Assembly (NCBI GenBank): GCA_018381425.1
Contig: JAGZRY010000091.1
Location: 1-6,540 of the forward strand
Reading direction: 5' to 3'
Length of the DNA: 6,540 nucleotides
Source of the DNA: Haemophilus parainfluenzae
Lineage (GTDB): Bacteria; Pseudomonadota; Gammaproteobacteria; Enterobacterales; Pasteurellaceae
The notes beneath the pieces are model-generated. The model searched no databases, was not told the origin of the DNA, and was given only the letters and a program-made list of their open reading frames with translations. Position numbers and translations under genes: made by a program. Of this stretch, positions 1 through 6,374 are shown in pieces; the stretch's first letter is position 1; each line of letters begins with the position of its first letter.

Positions 1-123
1 CGTGGTAAAAAAATTCACTTTACCGAAAGCCAATCAATTGGTGGCTTAGCGACAGTAACAGCGAATTATACCTCTAAAGCAAGTGCTAACCTTTACGGTT
101 TAAACTTAAACTACAGTTTCTAA
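1..123 (+). CDS. fadL: Outer membrane beta-barrel protein, FadL/OmpP1 family, 3' end only
   Basis: Forty codons and a TAA stop are visible; the start lies outside the window. The last 14 residues, ASANLYGLNLNYSF, alternate polar and hydrophobic or aromatic residues and end in phenylalanine. That is the usual C-terminal strand recognised by the BAM assembly machinery in outer membrane proteins. The pattern resembles the end of E. coli FadL, the long-chain fatty acid channel (LFGTNFNYAF). In Haemophilus the FadL homologue is outer membrane protein P1, and as I recall it lies immediately before ogt, as here. The beta-barrel assignment is well supported. The FadL/P1 identity rests on a short tail plus gene order, and another porin-like barrel cannot be excluded. 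The gene is followed after 27 bases by a strong terminator, so it ends its own transcript. Confidence 0.7.
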   Translation, partial: RGKKIHFTESQSIGGLATVTANYTSKASANLYGLNLNYSF

Positions 124-150
124 TTTGTAAAAAATTTAGCATAATACGCA

Positions 151-182
151 GCACACCGAATGTATGTTCGGTGTGCTTTTTT
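151..182 (+). terminator. Rho-independent terminator after the outer membrane protein gene
   Basis: A perfect 10-bp stem (151-160, GCACACCGAA, pairing with 167-176) encloses a 6-base loop and is followed directly by six T residues (177-182). It lies 27 bases after the stop at 121-123. It separates the outer membrane gene from ogt, whose start is at 214. Confidence 0.93.
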
Positions 183-213
183 CTTATATGACTTTATAAA
201 AAACGAGAGAAAA

Positions 214-753
214 ATGACCGCACTTTTTTATGCTTATATGGACTCACCAATTGGTCGGTTATTGATGCTTTCTGATGGTGAATATTTAACGAATTTAGAT
301 TGTGAATTAGAACAAACCACGCCGAATCCCAATTGGATTTTGAGAGAGGATTTACCGCTTTTTGAAAAAGTGCGGGGCGCTTTAATGCGTTATTTTAATG
401 GCGAACTAGAAAGTTTCTCCGATATTCCTTTATCGCCTAAAGGTACCGCATTTCAACAAGCGATTTGGGCAGCATTGCGTCAAATTCCTTATGGAAAAAC
501 GGCGAGTTATGGTGGATTAGCAGAAAGCATTAATAACCCTAAGGCAGTGCGAGCCGTTGGCGGAGCTGTCGGGAGTAATCCCATTAGTATTATCATTCCA
601 TGTCATCGTGTATTAGGGAAAAAATGTGAAATCACTGGTTTTGGTGGTGGATTGCCGGCAAAACGCTTTTTATTGAAACTAGAAAATATTCCTTACATCG
701 ACAAAGGCGTAGAATACGTTAAACCGAAATTATTGAAGAAATACCACGAATGA
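214..753 (+). CDS. ogt: Methylated-DNA--[protein]-cysteine S-methyltransferase (O6-alkylguanine-DNA alkyltransferase)
   Basis: This suicide repair protein transfers alkyl groups from O6-alkylguanine in DNA to its own cysteine. In the 179-residue product the acceptor is Cys130 in the PCHRV motif (129-133). Aligned by eye to human AGT, the key residues are kept: Tyr99, Arg113 (arginine finger), Asn122, His131 and Glu157; the human Tyr158 position is Phe143. Length is close to E. coli Ogt (171 residues), with no Ada-type N-terminal domain. I chose the ATG at 214 because it sits just after a purine-rich GAGAG (205-209). The in-frame ATG at 160 lies inside the upstream terminator hairpin and would add 18 unrelated residues. 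Codons 2-4 are formed by a reverse-strand uptake sequence. The stop overlaps the mutH start (ATGA), implying co-transcription and translational coupling. No convincing promoter is visible in the 31 bases between the terminator and the start. Confidence 0.94.
   Translation: MTALFYAYMDSPIGRLLMLSDGEYLTNLDCELEQTTPNPNWILREDLPLFEKVRGALMRYFNGELESFSDIPLSPKGTAFQQAIWAALRQIPYGKTASYGGLAESINNPKAVRAVGGAVGSNPISIIIPCHRVLGKKCEITGFGGGLPAKRFLLKLENIPYIDKGVEYVKPKLLKKYHE
217..225 (-). other. DNA uptake signal sequence (Haemophilus type)
   Basis: Exact core AAGTGCGGT on the minus strand, recognised during natural competence. It encodes residues 2-4 (Thr-Ala-Leu) of Ogt, directly after the start codon. Confidence 0.9.
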
Positions 754-1421
754 TCCCACAAACCGAACAAGCCTTATTAGAAAAAGCGCAATCTATTGCG
801 GGGTTAACCTTTGGCGAACTTGCAGATGAGTTAAATATTTCCGTTCCTCCAGATTTAAAACGCGATAAAGGTTGGGTTGGAATGTTGCTTGAAACCGCAT
901 TAGGAGCGACTGCCGGCAGTAAAGCAGAGCAGGACTTTTCCCATTTAGGCATCGAATTAAAAACGTTACCCATCAATGCCGAAGGTTTTCCGTTGGAAAC
1001 CACCTTTGTGAGCCTTGCGCCCTTGGTGCAAAACTCAGGAGTAAATTGGGAAAATTCGCACGTTCGTCATAAATTATCGAAAGTCTTGTGGATTCCCATT
1101 GAAGGTAGTCGAGACATTCCTTTGCGTGAGCGCCATATTGGTCAGCCTATTTTATGGCGTCCTTCGACTGAACAAGAACATCAATTACGCCAAGATTGGG
1201 AAGAGTTGATGGATTATATTGTGCTCGGAAAGTTAGATCAGATTACGGCGCGTATTGGTGAAGTTATGCAACTGCGTCCAAAAGGCGCCAATAGTAAAGC
1301 CATTACGAAAGGCATCGGTCAAAATGGGGAAGTAATTGATACCTTGCCACTGGGTTTTTATTTACGGAAAGAGTTTACAGCAGGTATTTTAAACGCTTTT
1401 CTTAATCATAAAAATGGGTGA
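750..1421 (+). CDS. mutH: DNA mismatch repair endonuclease MutH
   Basis: MutH is the strand-discriminating endonuclease of methyl-directed mismatch repair. Activated by MutS and MutL, it nicks the unmethylated strand at hemimethylated GATC sites. The 223-residue protein is close to the usual length of about 229. The PD-(D/E)xK-type active site is complete: Glu48 in [10 protein letters not shown], Asp62, then Glu69-x-Lys71 in GIELKT, and Lys108. These keep the spacing of E. coli Glu56, Asp70, Glu77, Lys79 and Lys116, with a constant shift of eight. The start ATG overlaps the ogt stop and there is no strong Shine-Dalgarno, only GAAG at 735-738, about 11 bases upstream. Translation is therefore probably coupled to ogt. 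The start codon also overlaps a GATC (752-755), which is the enzyme's own target sequence. The stop codon lies inside the hairpin shared with the convergent tilS gene. The gene looks intact and typical. Confidence 0.95.
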   Translation: MIPQTEQALLEKAQSIAGLTFGELADELNISVPPDLKRDKGWVGMLLETALGATAGSKAEQDFSHLGIELKTLPINAEGFPLETTFVSLAPLVQNSGVNWENSHVRHKLSKVLWIPIEGSRDIPLRERHIGQPILWRPSTEQEHQLRQDWEELMDYIVLGKLDQITARIGEVMQLRPKGANSKAITKGIGQNGEVIDTLPLGFYLRKEFTAGILNAFLNHKNG

Positions 1422-1438
1422 ATCATCACCCATTTTTT
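1410..1438. terminator. Bidirectional terminator between convergent mutH and tilS
   Basis: A 12-bp stem (1410-1421 with 1426-1437) has a GGGTGA/TCACCC core, a 4-base ATCA loop, and A-tract and T-tract flanks that serve as the U-run in each direction. The left arm contains the mutH stop codon (1419-1421). The right arm reaches the first base of the complement of the tilS stop (1437-1439). The U-run is better on the plus strand (TTTTTT, 1433-1438) than on the minus strand (five T, then A). Confidence 0.88.
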
Positions 1439-2729
1439 ATTTCTCTCCACGTTGAAAAACACGGAAAAAACCGACCGCACTTTGTAAAGTCTCACCATAA
1501 AAAAGGAGTGGAATACGATTTCGTTGCCAAGGTGGAACGCCGAGCTCTTGCCAAATTTTTTTCATGGTTTCAGCAGGGCGATTATGCTGGCGTTTTACTT
1601 TGCCAGTATAAGCAAATCTTACTTGAATGGGTTCTTGTGTATTTGATAGCTGAACTTGTTTGTCATTCCAATGGACTAAAATGCCTTGTACATTACATTC
1701 GGCATAAATTGTTCCTAGATTATCAGGCAAGGCAATCTGTTGATTTAATTGCATATCAAGGCAAGTTTGCGACAAATCAACGAATTCTCCGGTTAAATAG
1801 AGACATTGTTGATAGCGGCGAATAATATGCTCCCCGAGTTGAAATTGTGGGGATGCATCTGCTTTAGCCTGAATAACATCATCAATAATATGCATTAATT
1901 GAACCTGCGTAGGCATAGCAATCTGATTTTTAGCCAACCACATGCGTAAAAGTGCGGTTTGTTTTTGCAATGAATATTCTAGAAAATTTACGAGTGAAAA
2001 CTGTTTTTGATCCTCAAGAATGTGCTGCTCAAAGCGGGTCTGTAATAATTCATTGATCAGTTGTTGTTGCTCAAAACAATGTTGTGCGGCACGCTGAACT
2101 GCATGATCAAAATGTCCCCAGCGTTGGCGTATTTCAGGCAAAATTTGGTTACGTAAGAAATTGCGATCGTAATGATTATCTTGATTGCTTTCGTCTTCGA
2201 CCCAAGACAGATTTTCTTGCTGAACGTAATCTTCTAATTCATTACGGCTAAAAGAAAGGAGTGGGCGTAGAATAGGCATCCCAAATAATTGGCTTTCTTT
2301 TTGCATGGCACCTAAACCTTGCAATCCTGCTCCGCGTTTTAGCGCCAGGAAAAAGGTCTCAGTTTGATCATTTAAATGATGTGCAGTGACAAGATATTCA
2401 TCTAGCTGAATATGTGTTGAAATCGCTCGATAACGAGCTTCTCTTGCGCCCGCTTCAATGCCATTGTGCATTTCCACTTTGACTTTTTCAATAATAAGTG
2501 GAATGGCAAATTGCTCACAGAGTTGTTGGCAATGAGTCGTCCAAGTATCCGCATTCAGGCTTAATCCGTGATGGATATGAATAGCTCGTAGACTTAAGTG
2601 CGGTCGTTTTTCGCTGAGTTTTTTAACTAAAGAAAGCAGTGCAGTAGAATCCAAACCACCGCTAAAAGCAATGAGAAGCTTATTGGCGGTGGTTGGAATT
2701 TGAGCTTGGAATAATGAAAAAAGATCCAT
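1437..2729 (-). CDS. tilS: tRNA(Ile)-lysidine synthase TilS
   Basis: TilS uses ATP to attach lysine to C34 of the CAU-anticodon tRNA-Ile, changing its decoding from AUG to AUA and its charging from Met to Ile. The 430-residue product matches E. coli TilS (about 432). The N-terminal PP-loop ATPase domain has SGGLDS at 23-28, HIHHGLS at 51-57, REARYRAI at 96-103 and the HHLNDQTET segment at 117-125. FLRNQILP (191-198) is also a family feature. The C-terminal substrate-binding domains follow, ending with PPWQRNRIPLLF at 399-410. The start ATG shares one base with the pdxY stop (TAATG) and no clear Shine-Dalgarno precedes it. Translation is therefore probably by reinitiation after pdxY. Three exact uptake sequences lie in this gene. 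It ends convergently against mutH with only 15 bases between the stops. Confidence 0.96.
   Translation of the reverse strand: MDLFSLFQAQIPTTANKLLIAFSGGLDSTALLSLVKKLSEKRPHLSLRAIHIHHGLSLNADTWTTHCQQLCEQFAIPLIIEKVKVEMHNGIEAGAREARYRAISTHIQLDEYLVTAHHLNDQTETFFLALKRGAGLQGLGAMQKESQLFGMPILRPLLSFSRNELEDYVQQENLSWVEDESNQDNHYDRNFLRNQILPEIRQRWGHFDHAVQRAAQHCFEQQQLINELLQTRFEQHILEDQKQFSLVNFLEYSLQKQTALLRMWLAKNQIAMPTQVQLMHIIDDVIQAKADASPQFQLGEHIIRRYQQCLYLTGEFVDLSQTCLDMQLNQQIALPDNLGTIYAECNVQGILVHWNDKQVQLSNTQEPIQVRFAYTGKVKRQHNRPAETMKKIWQELGVPPWQRNRIPLLFYGETLQSAVGFFRVFQRGEK
1474..1482 (-). other. DNA uptake signal sequence (Haemophilus type)
   Basis: Exact AAGTGCGGT core on the minus strand, near the 3' end of tilS, read as part of Gln-Ser-Ala-Val (residues 416-419). 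Confidence 0.9.
1950..1958 (+). other. DNA uptake signal sequence (Haemophilus type)
   Basis: Exact AAGTGCGGT core on the plus strand inside tilS. On the coding strand its complement encodes Thr258-Ala-Leu260. Confidence 0.9.
2596..2604 (+). other. DNA uptake signal sequence (Haemophilus type)
   Basis: Exact AAGTGCGGT core on the plus strand inside the 5' part of tilS. It is read in another frame than its neighbours, as part of Arg-Pro-His-Leu (residues 42-45). Confidence 0.9.
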
Positions 2730-3595
2730 TAGGCAACTTTAACAGCTTTGTAGTTTGTGCTTGGATTTAAGATCTCAAAACGTGCAGCAATAGGTTGGAG
2801 CTCGTAAGATTTTAAATCAAAGGTAGTTTTCATTACACCCGCCACTGCATTATTCATTTTTTCAAAAGATTCAACATCATTGCCACAGTTTAAGTAATGC
2901 GCCAAAAAAGTACCCGCAATCAAATCGCCCACACCAACAGGTTCAAAAGAGAATTTATAAAGTGGACGACTTAAATGCCATACACCTTCAGGTGTCGCCA
3001 TAATAATTTCAAAGGTATCAGGATCATTTAATTTACCTGCTTTACCTAAGTGTTTAACTAACACTTTCTTCACACCTTTAGCAACTAACGCATTAGCGGC
3101 TTTGAGCACATCGTCAAAGGTGTTGATAGGGAAGTCAGAAAGCGTACGAAGTTCGGAAAGATTTGGTGTCATGATGTCCGCACGTGGAATGGCTTTTTCA
3201 ATTAAGCGTTCACGTACACCATCAGCTACTACGCAGACTTTTTCGGCATTTGGCATCACGGGATCGCACAAGTAAAGTGCACTAGGGTTACGTGCTTTGA
3301 TTTTTTCTAAAGCATAGATAATTTGGTCAACTTGTTCAGCTGAACCTAAATAGCCAGAAAGCAACGCATCACATTCTTGCAGTTTTCCAATGGCATCTAA
3401 ACCGTTGGCAATTTCGCCGATTTGTTCTTGTGGAATCACCATGCCTGTCCATTTGCCATATTGAGTGTGATTAGAGAATTGCACGGTATTGAGTGCCCAC
3501 ACATCCACGCCTAATAACTGCATTGGAAAGGTGGCGGATTTATTACCGGCAAAACCATAAACCACGTGAGATTGGATTGCTAATACATTTTTCAT
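2729..3595 (-). CDS. pdxY: Pyridoxal kinase PdxY
   Basis: PdxY phosphorylates pyridoxal to pyridoxal 5'-phosphate with ATP, in the cytosolic salvage route for vitamin B6. The product has 288 residues, as in E. coli PdxY (about 287). Family signatures are plain: [18 protein letters not shown] at the N-terminus, [16 protein letters not shown] at 36-51, SGYLGSAEQ at 80-88, CDPVMPN at 110-116 and Cys121. The ribokinase-type GVGD motif at 221-224 supplies the probable catalytic base, Asp224. The similarity favours PdxY over PdxK or a ThiD-type kinase. The start is well fixed by AGGAG (3602-3606, minus strand) six bases upstream. An extended -10 box lies further up. The gene is first in an apparent two-gene operon with tilS, which it overlaps by one base. 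Confidence 0.94.
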   Translation of the reverse strand: MKNVLAIQSHVVYGFAGNKSATFPMQLLGVDVWALNTVQFSNHTQYGKWTGMVIPQEQIGEIANGLDAIGKLQECDALLSGYLGSAEQVDQIIYALEKIKARNPSALYLCDPVMPNAEKVCVVADGVRERLIEKAIPRADIMTPNLSELRTLSDFPINTFDDVLKAANALVAKGVKKVLVKHLGKAGKLNDPDTFEIIMATPEGVWHLSRPLYKFSFEPVGVGDLIAGTFLAHYLNCGNDVESFEKMNNAVAGVMKTTFDLKSYELQPIAARFEILNPSTNYKAVKVA

Positions 3596-3601
3596 TTTAA
3601 A

Positions 3602-3629
3602 CTCCTTTTACGTTATTTTTATTTTAGCA
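3602..3629 (-). promoter_or_regulatory. Candidate extended -10 promoter and ribosome binding site of pdxY-tilS
   Basis: On the minus strand TGC-TAAAAT (3629-3621) reads as an extended -10 box (TGn-TAnAAT pattern). No good -35 hexamer lies 16-18 bases further up, which is tolerated for extended -10 promoters. AGGAG (3606-3602) is the Shine-Dalgarno, six bases before the pdxY ATG. The binding site is solid; the promoter is a motif match only. Confidence 0.5.
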
Positions 3630-3670
3630 TTGATGCATTTTCTGGCATCCATGTACTATTCTTTAAACAC

Positions 3671-3702
3671 AAAAAAGAGCGGTTAAATTAACCGCTCTTT
3701 TT
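3671..3702 (-). terminator. Rho-independent terminator of accA
   Basis: A perfect 14-bp stem (3672-3685 with 3689-3702) with an AAT loop lies just beyond the accA stop (3711-3713). On the minus strand it is GC-rich in the middle (GAGCGG) and ends in six T residues (3676-3671). Both arms resemble an uptake core with one mismatch (AAGAGCGGT against AAGTGCGGT), so it looks like a decayed inverted pair of uptake sequences. Confidence 0.9.
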
Positions 3703-3710
3703 ATATATTA

Positions 3711-4658
3711 TTAACAATAGCCATAAGACATTAAACGTTCGTAACGTCTTTCTAATAAGCCATCTTTGTCGAAGGTATCTAATTCGTTTAATTCTTCAAC
3801 GAGACATTGTTTTAAATTACGTGCCATTTCATGATAATTACGATGCGCACCACCTAATGGTTCTGGAACGATATTATCAATTAAACCTAACTCTTTTAAA
3901 CGAGTTGCGGTTAAGCCCATGACTTCTGCTGCGGTTGACGCTTTTTCTGCGCTTTTCCATAAGATAGAAGCACAGCCTTCTGGTGAAATAACAGAATAAG
4001 TTGAATATTGCAACATATTCACTTTGTCACCCACGCCAATGGCTAATGCACCACCGGAACCGCCTTCACCAATTACGGTACAGATAACAGGCACTTTTAA
4101 GGTAGACATTTCACGTAAGTTACGAGCAATCGCTTCAGATTGACCGCGTTCTTCTGCACCGATGCCTGGGTAAGCCCCTGGTGTGTCGATAAAGGTAATG
4201 ATAGGTAAGTTGAAACGCTCAGCCATTTGCATTAAACGTAACGCTTTACGATAGCCTTCAGGTGCTGGCATACCAAAGTTACGTGTTACTTTATCTTTTA
4301 CTGTACGACCTTTTTGGTGACCGATAATCATTACCGCGCGACCATCTAAACGAGCAAGACCACCTACGATTGCTTTATCATCTGCAAAGGCACGATCGCC
4401 TGCCAGTTCTTGGAAATCAGTAAAAATATGTTCGATATAATCAAGAGTGTATGGACGATTTGGGTGACGTGCCATACGAGAAACCTGCCATGCATCAAGA
4501 TTTGCAAAGGTTTTTTGGGTTAATTCATCGCTTTTCTTTTGTAAGCGTTTAATTTCATCGTGTAAATCAATTTTGTCATCAGATGCTGAACGTAACGCTT
4601 CAATTTTGGCTTCAAGTTCAGCAATAGGTAATTCAAAATCTAAATATTCTTGGCTCAT
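3711..4658 (-). CDS. accA: Acetyl-CoA carboxylase carboxyltransferase, alpha subunit
   Basis: AccA with AccD forms the cytosolic carboxyltransferase that moves the carboxyl group from carboxybiotin on AccB to acetyl-CoA, making malonyl-CoA for fatty-acid synthesis. The 315-residue product is close to E. coli AccA (319) and full length. Residues 1-50 form a charged, probably coiled-coil N-terminus. The crotonase-like core follows with [18 protein letters not shown] at 156-173, the glycine-rich oxyanion-hole segment [15 protein letters not shown] at 197-211 and [14 protein letters not shown] at 224-237. The zinc ribbon belongs to AccD and is rightly absent. The start ATG follows AGGA (4665-4668, minus strand) at six bases. 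The gene lies 87 bases after znuB in the same direction. It has its own terminator and a possible promoter in that gap, so it is probably at least partly an independent unit. Confidence 0.97.
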   Translation of the reverse strand: MSQEYLDFELPIAELEAKIEALRSASDDKIDLHDEIKRLQKKSDELTQKTFANLDAWQVSRMARHPNRPYTLDYIEHIFTDFQELAGDRAFADDKAIVGGLARLDGRAVMIIGHQKGRTVKDKVTRNFGMPAPEGYRKALRLMQMAERFNLPIITFIDTPGAYPGIGAEERGQSEAIARNLREMSTLKVPVICTVIGEGGSGGALAIGVGDKVNMLQYSTYSVISPEGCASILWKSAEKASTAAEVMGLTATRLKELGLIDNIVPEPLGGAHRNYHEMARNLKQCLVEELNELDTFDKDGLLERRYERLMSYGYC

Positions 4659-4684
4659 TTCTTATCCTAAAATATCGTCAAAAG

Positions 4685-4721
4685 TTGCCCGCACTTTATC
4701 AAGATTTAAGGTGCGGTGCAA
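4685..4721 (-). promoter_or_regulatory. Inverted repeat over a candidate accA promoter
   Basis: On the minus strand TTGCAC (4721-4716) and TAAAGT (4698-4693) are 17 bases apart. The second is preceded by TGA, an extended -10 pattern. The same stretch forms a 12-bp interrupted stem: 4685-4696 pairs with 4708-4721, with bulges at 4710 and 4717 and an 11-base loop. Each arm is also a near-miss uptake core: AAGTGCGGG on the minus strand, and AAGTGCGGT with an extra G on the plus strand. The structure is visible. Whether it acts as promoter, weak znuB terminator or merely a decayed uptake pair is uncertain. Confidence 0.35.
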
Positions 4722-4745
4722 ATAGTTTTCACTGGTTGGAGCGGA

Positions 4746-5531
4746 TTATAAATATTCCTTTTTTAGTAATGATAACAAAAACAAAAATGCGGAACAAATC
4801 ACGACAGAAGGCCCCGCCGCTGTATCATAAAAGGCGGAAAGGAATAACCCGCCAATGACGGAAAGCATACTGATTAAAATCGCAATAAATACCATTTGTT
4901 CAGGCGTTTTAGCAAAACGTCTTGCCGTTGCCGCGGGAATAATTAAGAGTGATGTAATAATCAGGGCCCCAACAAACTTCATACTTAAGGCAATGGTAAG
5001 TGCGGTCAAAATCATTAAGATAAATCGCATTTTTTTAATGTTAATACCTTCCACTTGAGCCAGTTCAGGTGAAACTGTGGTGGAGAGTAAGGCTTGCCAG
5101 AAGTAAAGCAGTGTGCCTAATATAATAACGACACCCGCGCCAATGTAAGGTAAATCGTTAAAATTAATGGCAAGCAAATCCCCAAAAAGATAACTCATTA
5201 AATCTATGCGGACATTTTTAAGTAAGCCAACCGTAACCACACCAAGGGAAAGACAACTGTGAGCGATAATCCCTAAAAGGGTATCCACTGAAAATTGCGT
5301 GTTACTTTCGAGCCATACCATTAATACGGCGAGAATAATCGTCAAAATTACAATGGCAACATAAGGATTAATTTGTAGGAAAATCCCTAATGCCACACCA
5401 AGCAAGGCCGAGTGGGAAAGAGTATCACCAAAATAAGCCATTTTACGCCACACCACAAAAGCACCTAGTGGTGCGGTAATTAAGGAAAGCAGTAAGCCCG
5501 TAAGCAAGGCGGGAAATAAAATCTCAAACAT
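4746..5531 (-). CDS. znuB: High-affinity zinc ABC transporter, membrane permease ZnuB
   Basis: ZnuB is the inner-membrane channel of the ZnuABC importer, taking zinc from the periplasmic protein ZnuA. The 261-residue protein is of usual length and very hydrophobic. I see eight or nine membrane segments, roughly at 5-27, 41-53, 57-75, 87-105, 126-146, 168-186, 187-203, 213-232 and 237-256. The ABC-3 permease family signature GDTLSHSALLG lies at 35-45. The cytoplasmic loop ELAQVEGINIKKMRF (156-170) is the expected contact with the ATPase. The start is set by AAGGA (5538-5542, minus strand), which overlaps the znuC stop; only nine bases separate the genes. Zinc rather than manganese is inferred from closeness to ZnuB and from the ZnuC tail. 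An exact uptake sequence lies at 4998-5006. Confidence 0.93.
   Translation of the reverse strand: MFEILFPALLTGLLLSLITAPLGAFVVWRKMAYFGDTLSHSALLGVALGIFLQINPYVAIVILTIILAVLMVWLESNTQFSVDTLLGIIAHSCLSLGVVTVGLLKNVRIDLMSYLFGDLLAINFNDLPYIGAGVVIILGTLLYFWQALLSTTVSPELAQVEGINIKKMRFILMILTALTIALSMKFVGALIITSLLIIPAATARRFAKTPEQMVFIAILISMLSVIGGLFLSAFYDTAAGPSVVICSAFLFLLSLLKKEYL
4998..5006 (+). other. DNA uptake signal sequence (Haemophilus type)
   Basis: Exact AAGTGCGGT core on the plus strand inside znuB. On the coding strand its complement encodes Thr176-Ala-Leu178 within a membrane segment. Confidence 0.9.
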
Positions 5532-5540
5532 GATTTTTCC

Positions 5541-6335
5541 TTATTGTTGGCATTCTGATGGATTAGCACTGCAACTACAAATATCACCGTGCATATTATG
5601 ATGGTGATTATGATGGTGTGTATAAAAGCCCACATTTTGTGAGATTTGATTGCCCCAAAGACGCATAAATGTGGGATCATTCGATAGGCTTTCTAGTGTG
5701 CCGGCACAGCAAATGTGTTGATTGATGCATAATACTTCTTTACTGTCCGCCATCACGATATGCAAATCATGGGAAACCATCAATACTGCGCAATTTAAGG
5801 CTTGTTGAGTACGGTGAATCAGTTGATAAAGTTCAGCTTGACCATTAATATCCACCCCTTGAGTGGGTTCATCTAGCACCAGTAAATTGGGTTTATTCAA
5901 AATCGCACGAGCCAATAATACACGTTGCATCTCGCCACCAGAGAGTTTTTGCATATTATTTTTTCTCAAATGAGTGATAGAGAGTTGCTCAAGTGCGGTT
6001 GATATTTCTTGTGTTTTAACACCTTTTTTGAGCGCAAGAAAACGCTCAACCGTCATCGGTAAGCTGTGATCGAGATGAATTTTTTGTGGGACATAGCCAA
6101 TTCTGACATTCGCACTATAAATCACTTCACCGGATGTTGGCGTTTGTAATTTTAGTAAGGTTTTTAAAAGGGTCGATTTTCCCCCACCATTTGGCCCAAC
6201 AATGGTGATAATGGAATTGGGATAAATACTGAGATTAATATCCCGCAATGCGGTTTTTTGTTCAAAGACCACATTGATATTTTTCAGTGTAATTAATGGT
6301 GTGAGTTGGGCTGGTTGAATGGCGCGAATCTGCAT
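5541..6335 (-). CDS. znuC: High-affinity zinc ABC transporter, ATP-binding protein ZnuC
   Basis: ZnuC is the cytoplasmic ATPase that drives zinc import through ZnuB. All ABC motifs are intact in the 264 residues: Walker [10 protein letters not shown] (47-55), Q-loop Gln84, signature LSGGEMQR (131-138), Walker B LLVLDEP with Asp155 and Glu156, and the switch His189. The C-terminus carries seven histidines between 240 and 249 in two HHH runs, then Cys253, Cys255 and Cys262. E. coli ZnuC also has a histidine-rich tail, so this supports zinc specificity and may help sense or hold metal. The start ATG follows a strong AAAGGGGG five bases upstream. The gene leads the znuC-znuB operon and is read away from a divergent gene. 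Control by zinc through Zur would be expected from the family, but the operator is only a candidate here. Confidence 0.95.
   Translation of the reverse strand: MQIRAIQPAQLTPLITLKNINVVFEQKTALRDINLSIYPNSIITIVGPNGGGKSTLLKTLLKLQTPTSGEVIYSANVRIGYVPQKIHLDHSLPMTVERFLALKKGVKTQEISTALEQLSITHLRKNNMQKLSGGEMQRVLLARAILNKPNLLVLDEPTQGVDINGQAELYQLIHRTQQALNCAVLMVSHDLHIVMADSKEVLCINQHICCAGTLESLSNDPTFMRLWGNQISQNVGFYTHHHNHHHNMHGDICSCSANPSECQQ
5991..5999 (+). other. DNA uptake signal sequence (Haemophilus type)
   Basis: Exact AAGTGCGGT core on the plus strand inside znuC. On the coding strand its complement encodes Thr113-Ala-Leu115. Confidence 0.9.
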
Positions 6336-6348
6336 AATTCCCCCTTTA

Positions 6349-6374
6349 AAAATAGCTCACTAAAATAGCTCATT
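6349..6374. repeat. 13-bp tandem duplication in the znuC leader
   Basis: Two adjacent units (6349-6361 and 6362-6374) agree at 12 of 13 bases; the shared block is AAAATAGCTCA. The upstream unit, as znuC is read, supplies the candidate -10 box; the second lies between that box and the ribosome binding site. Confidence 0.85.

Noticed and set aside
131..145. CATAAT (140-145) as a -10 box for ogt
   Set aside because: It lies before the strong terminator at 151-182, which would stop the transcript, and no good -35 is present.
160..213. Upstream in-frame ATG extending ogt by 18 residues
   Set aside because: This ATG lies in the loop-side of the 151-182 terminator hairpin, and the added residues do not resemble Ogt. 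The ATG at 214 fits family length better.
719..1003. Open frame of 94 codons on the minus strand opposite mutH
   Set aside because: It lies wholly opposite well-supported coding sequence of ogt/mutH and shows no recognisable protein features.
1418..1825. Open frame of 135 codons on the plus strand opposite tilS
   Set aside because: It is antisense to the conserved C-terminal domain of tilS. Its start sits in the mutH-tilS terminator, and it encodes nothing recognisable.
2009..2168. Four GATC sites within 160 bases in tilS
   Set aside because: The local cluster resembles an origin-type GATC array, but it is inside conserved coding sequence with no DnaA boxes or AT-rich unwinding element that I can see.
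4855..5058. Open frame of 67 codons on the plus strand opposite znuB
   Set aside because: Antisense shadow of a membrane protein gene; its hydrophobic character only mirrors znuB.
5469..5477. Further uptake-like sequences such as TGGTGCGGT here, AAGTGCGGG near 369 and CAATGCGGT near 6246
   Set aside because: Each differs from the AAGTGCGGT core by one or more bases. Single mismatches strongly reduce uptake and are expected by chance in this genome type.
5480..5680. Open frame of 66 codons on the minus strand over the znuC-znuB junction
   Set aside because: It is in a different frame from the histidine-rich znuC tail and the znuB start, both of which are clearly coding. No independent signal supports it.
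6294..6373. Short minus-strand ORF starting at 6373 and overlapping the znuC start
   Set aside because: Its AAGGA abuts the ATG with no spacing, and it lies upstream of the predicted znuC transcription start, so it would not be on the transcript.
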